DNA from: Jaltomata sinuosa
Taxonomy: Eukaryota > Streptophyta > Magnoliopsida > Solanales > Solanaceae
Direction of reading: 5' to 3'
NCBI GenBank assembly: GCA_003996215.1
Contig: QJPP01001737.1
Span: 1 to 64,000 of the forward strand
Length of the DNA: 64,000 nt
Shown: piece by piece, positions 55,379-64,000 of the stretch
How positions within the stretch are numbered: position 1 is the first letter of the stretch
How the letters are laid out: each line of letters starts with the position of its first letter
Program-made: the position numbers and the translations under genes
Notes under the pieces: model-generated
Seen by the model: the letters and a program-made list of their open reading frames with translations, nothing else
What the model was told of the DNA's origin: nothing
The model's database searches: none

Positions 55379-56706
55379 ATGGCCTCTAACGGTAGTGATA
55401 ATGAAGTTGAGAATGTTTTGGAGGTGGAAATAAAGGAGATTTATGATCAGGACAGATTCCTAGCGGCGCCATGTGAGCATCGTTATGACGAGCTCTTATC
55501 CAAGCCATTTGTTAGGGAAAAAGGAATCAACATGGAAAAAGTTGAAACTAAGATGACGACATTCTCTATGAGATTGGTGGAGCATAAGTGGATTTTCTTT
55601 TCTCAAATTATGAAGGTAAATCATACGGTGGTCACATAATTCTATGTTAATGCTTCGACCACCGACTTCAAAGGCACATTGGTTACTACCGTTTGGGGTG
55701 TCCAAGTGAGTATCACCTCTGAAATCATCAATGCACTAAACAACCTCTTGGATGCGGATAATGAGGTTTATCTGGCAAAATTAAAAGCAGAAGGACACTA
55801 GTTGTTAGTTCAAAAGTTTCATGATAGAGTGACTCTGAATTGATTAACTTTAAAAATGGGGGTTGACTCATATAATTTCACTGCAGAAGCCAAGTCATGG
55901 CTTTCAATTATTTGTGCAAGTATCATAAAATCCTCTCATGACGCTGATGTGAGCCCTTACTGAGCATTGATGATTGAAACACTCATATATGGGATAGATG
56001 TGACTGTTGGGTTCCATATAGTGAACCAGATTGAAGAGGTAGATATTGGGAGGTCAAAGAGCCTCTTCTTTTCCTCACTGATTACACAGTTGTGCTACGA
56101 TGCGGGGGTGTCAAAACACTCAACTGATAGTGAGAAGAAGCTAGAGGCCTTGATTTATCCATTGTTGAAGAGGGCACCAGAAGCAATGCTTAAGAAGAAA
56201 AAATTGATGTTGAGTCTCCATCCTTCGGGTAGTTTCCAGAGTCTTCTACGGAGCCTACTGGTACTTTTGCAGCTGCGTCCGGGTCATCCCACCCTGTGGG
56301 ACAACTACAGTTCAGGCCATATATTATGCGCTATATCTCTAGCAAAATTCAGAGAATCGATGCACATGTTCATCAGTTGTTAGCTGGACTTCATACTAGC
56401 TCATCTGGAGCAGACACACCAGCAGGTACTGAGTCTTCCCTGTACTTTGCCAAAGTGGCCAAAAAGCAGAGGTTGATTAATGGGCGACTAAATGTGATGA
56501 ATACCCGATTGGAACACATGAGTCACAGGTAAGGAACGGTTGAAAATCAACAAAGGAAGTTTAGCGAGCATTAGAAAAAGAAGAGCTAGTTCTTGAACAA
56601 GATAACAGATAGATTGAAATTTTTCTGTGGGTCGAGTAAATCAGAAGATGATGAAGATGTGTATGAAGAGAGACTTCAGTTTCCTTCCTCCTCTAGTTCA
56701 GATTGA
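55379..56706 (+). pseudogene. ORF2 with putative plant transposon domain
   Basis: The chosen start is the ATG at 55379 (MASNGSDNEVENVLEVEIKE); an in-frame ATG at 55313 lies upstream. The domain reads YDELLSKPFVREKGINMEKV, VNASTTDFKGTLVTTVWGVQ, FTAEAKSWLSIICASIIKSS, ALMIETLIYGIDVTVGFHIV and SLFFSSLITQLCYDAGVS. This is the Transposase_32-type pattern seen in the env-position ORF of Athila elements. After a frameshift near 56220-56290 a helical tail follows (RYISSKIQRIDAHVHQLL), then KKQRLINGRLNVMNTRLEHM and an acidic/Ser end (SEDDEDVYEE) with a natural stop at 56706. At least four stops precede the shift. Its function is unknown. Confidence 0.7.
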
Positions 56707-57732
56707 GACACTTCAGGGACCCCCTCAAACTTATCACTTGTTTTGATGCAGTGAGGGCAATGCGCTATATTAGTTGGGGGTGGCAAGCTTGGCCGCAATC
56801 TATCTAGCTTAGCTTTCTCTAGTGTTGGATATTATCGTGCCCTTAGTTGGCTTGTTTTGTCATTTTGGATATTATTGTGCTTTGTTTTGAATATGTGTGC
56901 CCTTATCGGGCTTGTTTATTTTGATGTTGGATATTGGTGTGACCTTGTCGGGCTTGTTTTAGATGTTATTGTACCCTCGCCGGGTTTTGGAGTTGATGGT
57001 TTAGTTCTTTTATTTCTTTTTTTTGTTGGATGTTTTGGTGCCAAGGGAAGTCTGAGTACCCGATAGGCTAAGTTGAAACTAGTTTGTTTGGTTGAGTCAA
57101 TGTGTTGGAGAATTCTTAGTAGCCATATCGATTTAGAAATATGAATTGGTCAAATGATAGAGTGAGTGATGTCATTCTTAAGGGAAATTTGTCATCTTTT
57201 GAGATATTGGTGAAGCTTGGATTTGTCTGGTACTAATTGAGTTAGTCTTGCATGTTGTGTGAAATAGGCATACCTTTTTGAAAAGTGCATGTCAAAGAAT
57301 GATGTTTGTGACAACTCCTTTAATCTTTTTGTGACACTTAACACATTAGTGGTGATAATTAAGAATTGAAGAATGTGTCTTTATTTGTGATTATTTAGGA
57401 AGTAAGAATTAACCTTTCTTGAATGATTTGCATTCCATTTGTGGTGAGGTTTTGTTGAATAATTCATGTACTCGCTTGTGTTAACTAGAACTTTCCCAGT
57501 TAGTCATTTTAATGCTATTCTCAATTGTGTTGGTTGGAAAAATGATCTTAGGCCTTTGTTGTGATTGTTGAAGCCTACTTAGCCTTAAAAGCCACCATTG
57601 CACTTAAATTGTATCATTAGTCACCCCTCTTGAGCCTAATCCCTTTTCTTTGGCAACCTTGAACCATCTTGAACATGAATTCCTCTCTTGAACCCGTCCC
57701 TCCTTGAACTCTACAAGTATGAAATTGAGGCT

Positions 57733-57751
57733 AAAAGCCTAAGTTTGGGAG
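57733..57751 (+). promoter_or_regulatory. Internal PPT-like tract
   Basis: AAAAGCCTAAGTTTGGGAG followed by TTGATAAAAGG lies about 850 bases before the 3' LTR. It resembles the true PPT-LTR junction (AAGTTTTGGGGTTTGATAAG) and matches the position of the tract at 46780-46798 in the other Athila element. Confidence 0.6.
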
Positions 57752-58581
57752 TTGATAAAAGGTACCTTGGAGGAGTGCTAAATGAGCTTATCTTGGTTTG
57801 TTACCTTAAAAGAATTGTCAAAAAGAAAGAAGAATTTGAAAAATAAAGCAAAGAGGAAAGCAAAGAAAGGAAGTGAATCCTCCAAGGTGAATAAAATGAT
57901 AAAAATTGGAGCTTTAAATGAAATAAGTGAAATGTTTCCTTGGGTTGAATTAAAATGAAACGAAATGCCTTTGGTTTCAATTTAAAAAAGTTGTGTGGAG
58001 TTCGAGGAGGTTTTAGTCACTTAAAATACAAATTTGTATCCTACCCTTCCCCGAGCCCACATTACAAGCTTAAAAAAGACCTTTGGGATTTCCGACCGAT
58101 TATTTTTGAGCTAGTGGCGAGCGAAAATAAGGGCAAGCTTATGGTTAATACTTGTTGGTACTTGAAAATTCCTTGTGAGTGTGAGTGTTTATGCATTTGT
58201 CCCTTGTGATTTTCTTTGAACATATTGTTTTTTGGGGACTTTCGTTCTTGTGAGGGCATGTGAATTAGGATAGTTAGTGAAATTGATAAACTCTAGAAAT
58301 GAGTCAAATAAGCATGTTTTTAAGCTAGTGGTTTGAGACCCTTCTTGAAGATTGGTTGTTGTCACTTGGTTGTTCTTGTAGTTCCATTGCGTCCTTGAAT
58401 TGTGTTTTGAATAGAGGGGTGTTCTTAGATTAAGTTATCATGTGATTGACTTATCACTAGTACCAACCAAATTCATGCTTGATGCTTGGAATGAATTTTC
58501 TTTGACTTGTAGTGTTGTCATTGCACTAGTGTTGTGTGCCTCTTGAAGTAGAATATTTAGTTGCTTGAGGACAAGCAATAG

Positions 58582-58597
58582 TTTAAGTTTTGGGGTT
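58582..58597 (+). promoter_or_regulatory. Polypurine tract of the nested Athila element
   Basis: TTTAAGTTTTGGGGTT immediately precedes TGATAAG of the 3' LTR. Confidence 0.8.
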
Positions 58598-58999
58598 TGA
58601 TAAGTTGGTATTCTGCCTACTTATTTATCTTTTAATCTTATGCTTTTTCTAAGGTAAAGTGAAAAAAATAGTGCAACTGACACGGATTACTTATATTTTA
58701 TAGGTTACTGTGTTCTAGAAATGTTCGAGAAAGATTCAAATAAAAACAAGTTAAAATGGGGTTATTCAGAGAAGCAAATAACTGGTAGCTAGATATACCT
58801 ACGCACACCTGGTGGTCCACACGCACTTGCGAAGGTCAACCAAGGGAAAGCTCCGCATACGCACCGAAGCGACCGCATATGCGAAGGTCACCCATATAAA
58901 GACACTATGCATACACAATGAGCCTTCCACGTATGCAAAGAAGTAAGCGTCAGCGTTAGGGCATATTTGGAAATGTCCATTTTTGGAAACCCCAATCCA

Positions 59000-59007
59000 T
59001 ATAAAAT
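59000..59007 (+). promoter_or_regulatory. Possible TATA box in the 3' LTR
   Basis: TATAAAAT lies about 400 bases into the LTR, directly after the motif cluster. The 5' LTR has a mutated CATAAAAG at the same place (near 51628). Confidence 0.45.
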
Positions 59008-59607
59008 CTCTTCTCAGCCACTTTTGAAAGAGAGACTCAATTTTTCAGAATTATTCTTCAACCAATTCATCCTTAGTCTTAGAGTGAACACCTTAGGCCT
59101 AGCTTGGGGAGAAAGTTCATCCTCCAATATCATTAGGTGAAGATTGGAAGCTTTTATTTTAAAATCTTTAGTTCCTTTCTTCAATTATTTCTTTATATTG
59201 CTAAATCTATTGGTGTGTTGGTTGATTTGAGATTTTGATGTTGTGTTTAATATAAATAATATTTGGGGGTAATTTCTTATCTTGTTCTTTTACATTTTAT
59301 TAAATATTTTCTAGTTTATGTACTGGGTCTGTGATTCTCTAATTAATCTTGTGCTTGAATTGAATCTAAAGGGAGTGATCAACCCTTGGACTTTCCCCTT
59401 TTACCTTGATTTGGCTTGAAAGAGTGAATTAAGGTGGGAAAAGATTGATTAGCACTAACTTGAGGCTTTAACCCTCATTTAAGGAATTAGCTAGAAATAG
59501 TGATTCTAGTGTTGCCATTATTGGAGAGCTTTGTTAACGCTTATCTAGGTTTGGTAGAACTAGTTCGGGTATATTCATCGATGGTTGAGAGACGTTGGTG
59601 AATTATC

Positions 59608-59649
59608 GATACTTCCAAGGCTTGTTTCGATACTTCCAAGGCTTGTTTC
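59608..59649 (+). repeat. 21-bp perfect tandem duplication
   Basis: GATACTTCCAAGGCTTGTTT plus C occurs twice in a row. The 5' LTR has only one copy (near 52238), so the duplication arose after, or during, integration. Confidence 0.85.
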
Positions 59650-59990
59650 ATTTTACCCTGATTAATCTAGCTTTTATTTGGTAAACTTATAATGTATCAT
59701 GTGGATTTGAAGTAATACCCATTCCTAAATCTCCCTTGCGATCCTTGCATTGTGAAGAGTTGGTCAACCTCGCAATTGGAACATCGCTCGTGTTTGCAAC
59801 TACAAAACCCCCAATCATTTTACTAACTTTGCTCCTTTAAATTCAATAATTTGCTTTCATTCCTTATTATCTCAATCGCGATTACATTGTTCTCTGTGTG
59901 ATCGACCCCGAATCCTGTCGTGAATATAAATGTGTTTTGCTTAGTGATCGCTTCTACCTCCATCTTGGAGAGTACATTTGAGCGTTATCA

Positions 59991-60113
59991 GTTACAAAAG
60001 TAAAGAAAAAACACTTGGGTTGTATCCCAAGAAGCACTTGATTTACGTCGTGGCTCGACGATGTTACCTCAATCCTTATTGTTGGAAGGCATGCCAATCC
60101 TCATGGCATGGAC
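59991..60113 (-). other. Athila post-pol segment with repeat signature
   Basis: On the minus strand this reads ...CGAGCCACGACGTAAATCAA then GTGCTTCTTGGGATACAACC, the same signature as 54265-54310. It directly follows the protease region, so RT, RNase H and integrase were deleted between about 60114 and here. Confidence 0.6.
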
Positions 60114-60864
60114 CTATAACAAGTGTGTGAATTGCTCCATCAATACCTTAATCACATCATCTTGTTGCCAAAGGGGAAACATCACCTTTTCGGGTATCTC
60201 TTTCACTGCAAACTCATTTTGGGCCTCCACCATCTGACCCTCATTATCAACTACGGACACCACTCGAAGATCCTCCAGAGGCTTTGTTGATTGGCATACG
60301 TTGAGCATCACCACTTCACTTCCCACATGGAAATTGAATTCTCTAAGTTCAACATCAACCAAGGCCCTCCCCGTAGCTAACAATTGTCGCCCCAATATAA
60401 TGGTCACCTTTATATCCACCTCACAATCCAAAATGACAAAATCATCCGGTAGGATGAGCTTGTCAACCTTGACTAATACATCAAATAGGGATTCTATCGG
60501 ATATTTGATGGATCTATCAGCCATGAGTATTGCATAGGTGTAGGTTTGGGCATACCAAGCCTAGATTCTTGAATATGTCTAGGGGCATCAAGTTGTTGCT
60601 TTCTCCTAAGTCCCACAAGGTCTTCTGAAATACAAACAGTCCAATCATACAAGGTATGGTAACTATGCTCACGTCCTCCCATTTTGTAGCAACATTGCTT
60701 GTCATCACAGCACTACAGCTATGTGAGATCTGAATTGTACACATGTCAATAACACACTTCTTCTTAAGAAGCTTCTTCATGAATTTTGCGTACCCGGGCA
60801 TTTGCATTAAGGCCTCAACCAAAGGGATTTTAATAGAAAGCTTGCTAAACATGTTGGCAAACAT
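60114..60864 (-). pseudogene. Athila-type protease region (frameshifted)
   Basis: The minus-strand frame from 60864 reads ALMQMPGYAKFMKKLLKKK, MTSNVATKWEDVSIVTIPCM and LWDLGESNNLMPLDIFKNLG. The last is the active-site region: the D-L-G core is kept and the following position is Glu rather than a small residue. A frameshift near 60540 switches to the frame at 60114-60524 (MADRSIKYPIESLFDVLVKV, DDFVILDCEVDIKVTIILGR, LLATGRALVDVELREFNFHV). This block is highly typical of Athila gag-pro. The C-terminus then departs from the family and ends at 60114, where the deletion of the rest of pol occurred. Confidence 0.8.
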
Positions 60865-62524
60865 TTTGAACTGATTCTCCTCTTTCTTTTGGTCAACCTT
60901 TGAGTGTACAGAGGAGGTCCCTTGGGTAGTGTGGTCAGCATACTTGGAACACTAGGAGTGTCTTCCTCAATATCTATAGCCACTTAAGAAGGAGCATCAG
61001 CCTCCTTCTCCTCTTCATAAGCATCATCATTCACAAGAACATTGTGTGCACCAACCTTCACCCCAACATCCGGTTCTTCATTATTTTTTTCATTCACAAT
61101 CTCAGCATCCCTTACAATAGTTGGCTCTACAACAACATCCATACTAGGCTTCTTCACTATACCACTTGTTCTTCCTCTTCTTGTGACAATAGCCATGACA
61201 TGGTCATCATTTTTTTGATTTGCCGTGGTATGACTAGGGAGTGTTCCTTTCATTCGCAGATTCATTTGAGTTGATAAATGGTTCATTTGTGCTTCGATAT
61301 GCTTGATTGAGGCTGAGTGGGAAATCATTATTTGGTGAAGCATTGAGACTTCACTTTATAGCTCACTAACTCCACTATTAGTTGACTCAATATTTTTCAA
61401 CATATGTGATAGCATATCTTTGATCTTTGATTGCTCGAGATTGCTCACAGAAGGTTGAAAAGTAACATCAGCCTTAGGAGGATGCAAGTATGGGTTAGAA
61501 CTCTGGTAGTTATATATATCACTCTCATTGTCACGATCCCTCTAATTTCCATCCTGCTCTTTATCCTTAATCAAACCTTGATTATCATCTCTCAGGTAAT
61601 AATACCTATGATGAGAACCCACCGACAAGTAGCAAATTTTTCCATCCAGGATGGTAAAGAGATCTTTGTCACTCGCTTTAAGCTTGGGTGTACTCACAAC
61701 ACTTACACTTTTAGTAGTTCTGCCCCCCATCACATGCTTGGCCAAAAGATCAATTTGCATCCTCATTTTGGCCATAGTTTCATCTCTCTCCTCATCATGA
61801 TGGCGTATTTCATTTATCAAAATAGATGAGGTCATCCCCGTGGGCATATTAGCCTCCCTCGTGTGCCAAGAACAATTCGTCTTGGTCATTCTTTCTAAAA
61901 GGGATGAGGCTATTTCATATGGCTGATCCACAAAGGTACAACCCGCGAGTTTGTTGGCCACAAACTTATTCATTGAATTAAAATCTCTATAGAAGAATTG
62001 GAGAAGTATATTATCTTACAATCCATGATTGGGACACAACAATAGTTTATTTTAAACCTCAACCATACCTCATGTAATGGTTCATCTTAGAGTTAATGAA
62101 AGTTGGTTATTTTATCCCTTAGTTGCATCATTCTTGAGAGAGGGAAGAAATTCACCATAAATGCTTCGACAAGACCATTTCATGTGGTGATTGAGCCTTA
62201 TGGAAGCTCCTCTAACCATGCCTTTTATTTTCCCATAAGAGAGAAAGGGAATAGGCAAAACCGAATAGATTCTTGAGGGATGTTGTGGAAGATGAAAGGC
62301 TGGAAAATTTCTATGAAATTCCGGATGTGCCTATTGGCATCTTCATGTGCAGCCCCTCCAAACAACCCCTCCATTTGTATGAGGTGGAGCATGGTACTAG
62401 TGACATGGAACATCGCGTTCTCAACCCTGAGAGGTAGGCAGATTGCACCTACTCTTCCTTGAATTTTTGGCTCAGGGGCCACGTCTATGAATCCTTAAAC
62501 ACATTCTTTATCTCCCACCTCGCT
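60865..62524 (-). pseudogene. gag: Athila-type gag (degenerate)
   Basis: The likely minus-strand start is at 62524 (MSEVGDKECV, then a stop). The capsid domain opens at 62225-62482 (HLIQMEGLFGGAAHEDANRH, IRNFIEIFQPFIFHNIPQES, RFCLFPFSLMGK). It continues through a frame with stops. The middle (61542-61973) reads FVDQPYEIASSLLERMTKTN and MAKMRMQIDLLAKHVMGGRT, a helical linker. The C-terminal part (60984-61343) reads HIEAQMNHLSTQMNLRMKGT and AIVTRRGRTSGI with an acidic end. Order and motifs match Athila gag, which forms particles. At least five stops or frame changes occur. Confidence 0.75.
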
Positions 62525-62630
62525 CATGGGTTACCTACTCAATCAATCAAAAAGAATAAACATAGTAAAAAGCAAACAAAAACTCACAAAGTAATTTCAA
62601 TAGTCAATTAAAAAGGCTACTCAAACACAA

Positions 62631-62647
62631 TCCTCGGAAATGGTGCC
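62631..62647 (-). promoter_or_regulatory. Primer binding site, tRNA-Asp type (decayed)
   Basis: The minus strand reads TGGCACCATTTCCGAGG, similar to TGGCGCCGTTGCCGGGG with several, mainly transition, changes. It lies six bases inside the LTR end at 62654. Confidence 0.7.
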
Positions 62648-62653
62648 ATTTTT

Positions 62654-63716
62654 TCATAATGCTCAAGTAACACTCTTCATACGGAGGTGAAGACGATCGT
62701 TAAGCAAAACAAAATATATAATTCCCGACTGGAGTCAGGGTCGATCCCAGACAGAAAGGGTAGAGTTGCCTAAAGGATTGTCATATATCAATAACAAATA
62801 GAGTCAATGTTCAAACAACAATAAAATGAAAAAGGGGGAAAATTTGCGAATTGGGAAATCTGTCACAATTTGCAATTCAAGCAAAAACGTAAAGTAAATG
62901 CCAGTTCTTATCAAGAGAGAGGAAGACTAGGGGTATTCTTCCAATGGGACTCGAGCAGGGTCAAGGTACTTGCTCAATTACATAAATTTGCACTAAATAA
63001 CATGGGTAACATTGGTTTTAGGCATAAATGTTAATCTTTCGATCTCACAAATATTTATCCAATAGTTTTTGTTCAAGCATCATGGTTTTATAATTAACCA
63101 ACCAATATTAGCTTGAGGAAGTCACACGATCTCTATCTTAGACTCCTAATTGGTGTTTCTGGCGAATTGATCTTTTTACAGCCTCAATCTATATGGAATC
63201 CCAAGTACCAATTAGTGAATTCTCATCCAAAATTATAAAACTCTTTCTCAAAAAAGAACACTATTAAGTAATTTCAATCAATGATTGCAACCATTAATTT
63301 TAGAGTTAAAACATAAGGAATTCAGTAGACCCATATCAATTTAGCAATTATAAATACAAATAAGCAAGACCCATACCTTTTAATCATACACATACCCCTA
63401 TACAAGGAGACTTAGCCACTCATGCTAACAAAATAAGAAGCAATACCAAGTGGGACATTCAAACTCCCTTTCATTAATGTAAGAAGTTTCCAATATACAA
63501 GCTCAATTTACAAATCTATGGTGAATCCAAGGTTGAAGATGGAGAGAATTAGTGAAACCCTCTTTCTTGCCTTGGGAAGAGAAACTTGTACAATAATCAA
63601 AAACTATCAAAAAACTCTCAAATACTATGCCCAAATTGGGTTTTAGAAGTTTCCTAAATCGTCACATGAAAATGGACAAACATGCCCCTTGGGATCTATG
63701 TGAGATGACATGCATT
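62654..63716 (-). repeat. Athila 5' LTR, truncated (1,063 bp kept)
   Basis: It begins TCATAATGCTCAAGTAACAC on the plus strand and parallels 44403-45475 base by base with substitutions and small indels. After ACATGCATT (63716) the similarity stops and a Tekay LTR fragment begins. About 440 bases of the LTR, including its U3 start, are missing or lie beyond the window. Confidence 0.85.
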
Positions 63717-64000
63717 TTGTCGAAAGAAAATCAATTATCTACGTCAAGTTATTCAAGCCCAAATTAGAGTTTGATTTCGTTTCGGAGCTTTTCAGAGAGG
63801 TTCAAGCTTGTCGTCGGAGGACATGTAGGTTACGGTTTATTTTCCCTAGACTCCGCATATATAGGATAAAATTGTATTAATGGGCATCCTTGGGTTGGTT
63901 TATTAGGTTGGTACCACAGACCTTGACCGCTTTATTCATGTCCGCCTACTTTTGTTCCTCCGTTGCTTGTAGTATTTGCCGATATATTTTATTTACCCTT
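63717..64000 (+). repeat. Internal piece of a Tekay-family LTR
   Basis: This is the reverse complement of about 11131-11440 in the Tekay LTR. Shared landmarks include AAATCAATTATCTACGTCAA, GTCGTCGGA, GGTTTATTAGGTTGGTACCA and CAGACCTTGACCGCTTTATT. It starts inside the LTR, about 960 bases from the LTR's 5' end, so no element boundary or TSD is visible. It continues past the window. Confidence 0.8.

Larger units (their letters stand above)
56707..58597 (+). other. 3' non-coding region of the nested element
   Basis: This 1.9-kb non-coding region is homologous in part to 45928-47789 on the other strand. It is followed directly by the PPT and LTR. The open frame at 56857-57066 is low-complexity and has no similarity. 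Confidence 0.6.
51226..59990 (+). mobile_element. Complete pol-less Athila-type element, nested
   Basis: 5' LTR 51226-52595, PBS 52600-52617, ORF1 52724-54217, ORF2 55379-56706, PPT 58582-58597, 3' LTR 58598-59990. GTAAC (51221-51225) and GTTAC (59991-59995) flank it, a target-site duplication with one later change. No gag, protease, RT, RNase H or integrase motif is present in the 6-kb interior, so it is a non-autonomous derivative. It interrupts the minus-strand Athila element in its post-pol region. Confidence 0.85.
58598..59990 (+). repeat. 3' LTR of the nested Athila element (1,393 bp)
   Basis: It starts TGATAAGTTGGTATTCTGCC and ends TTTGAGCGTTATCA. It is the sister of 51226-52595. It has a private 21-bp tandem duplication at 59608-59649 and a cluster of CGCATACGC/GCGAAGGTCA modules at 58800-58940. 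Confidence 0.9.
44403..63716 (-). mobile_element. Athila-type element, minus strand, lacking RT and integrase
   Basis: In transcription order: 5' LTR (63716 to 62654, truncated at the outer end), PBS 62631-62647, gag 62524-60865, protease 60864-60114, short post-pol segment 60113-59991, [nested plus-strand element 51226-59990], segment 51225-49438, env-position ORF 49437-47790, 3' non-coding region, PPT 45912-45927, 3' LTR 45911-44403. No reverse transcriptase, RNase H or integrase sequence exists anywhere between protease and the post-pol region. It inserted in the RT leader of the older gypsy element. The outer target site at the 5' end is not visible. Confidence 0.8.

Noticed and set aside
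55379..56706. Reading ORF2 as a true envelope gene or a DNA transposase
   Set aside because: I see no signal peptide, membrane segment or catalytic triad. The 'plant transposon protein' name reflects family annotation and no activity can be inferred.

Overview
This window is repeat-dense plant nuclear DNA. It is built almost entirely of nested, decayed LTR retrotransposons of the Ty3/gypsy superfamily. Three lineages are recognisable: Tekay/Del-type chromoviruses (integrase plus chromodomain), Tat/Ogre-type elements (extra upstream ORF1, tRNA-Arg-type primer site, very long LTR) and Athila-type elements (tRNA-Asp-type primer site, TGATAAG LTR ends, env-position 'putative plant transposon' ORF). 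I found no convincing host gene, rRNA, tRNA or CRISPR. The style of these LTR families suggests a Solanaceae-like dicot with a large genome; that assignment comes from memory and is not proven by the window.

Layout. 1-2349: LTR-like AT-rich DNA with two 325-bp direct repeats. 2390-9395: minus-strand Ogre-type internal region in transcription order ORF1, coiled-coil/zinc ORF, gag, protease, fused at its 3' side to an Athila-like 3' non-coding segment. 9396-15428: minus-strand Tekay element (3' LTR and pol), inserted in the Ogre ORF1 and cut off in its 5' half. 15429-22890: Ogre LTR carrying a PBS on one side and a PPT plus integrase C-terminus on the other. 22895-23606: fragment of another gypsy LTR. 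23697-31888: second minus-strand Tekay element (LTR fragment, RT, protease, gag, PBS, 5' LTR), with an Athila solo LTR (29911-31374, perfect TSD) inside its 5' LTR. 31889-32585 and 41938-44402: an older plus-strand gypsy element, split by a complete plus-strand chromovirus (32586-41932, TSD TATTC). 44403-63716: minus-strand Athila-type element, inserted in the RT leader of that older gypsy and itself split by a complete plus-strand, pol-less Athila relative (51226-59990, TSD GTAAC/GTTAC). 63717-64000: plus-strand piece of the Tekay LTR family.

Almost every coding domain carries nonsense or frameshift mutations, so the window is a graveyard of mostly inactive elements. Both Athila-type elements lack reverse transcriptase and integrase and would have depended on proteins supplied in trans. 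The plus-strand one carries an unrecognised ~498-codon ORF1 with CCHC-like motifs and a 63-codon tandem duplication. LTRs of unrelated lineages each hold a cluster of short, family-specific palindromic modules, the most intriguing non-coding signal here.
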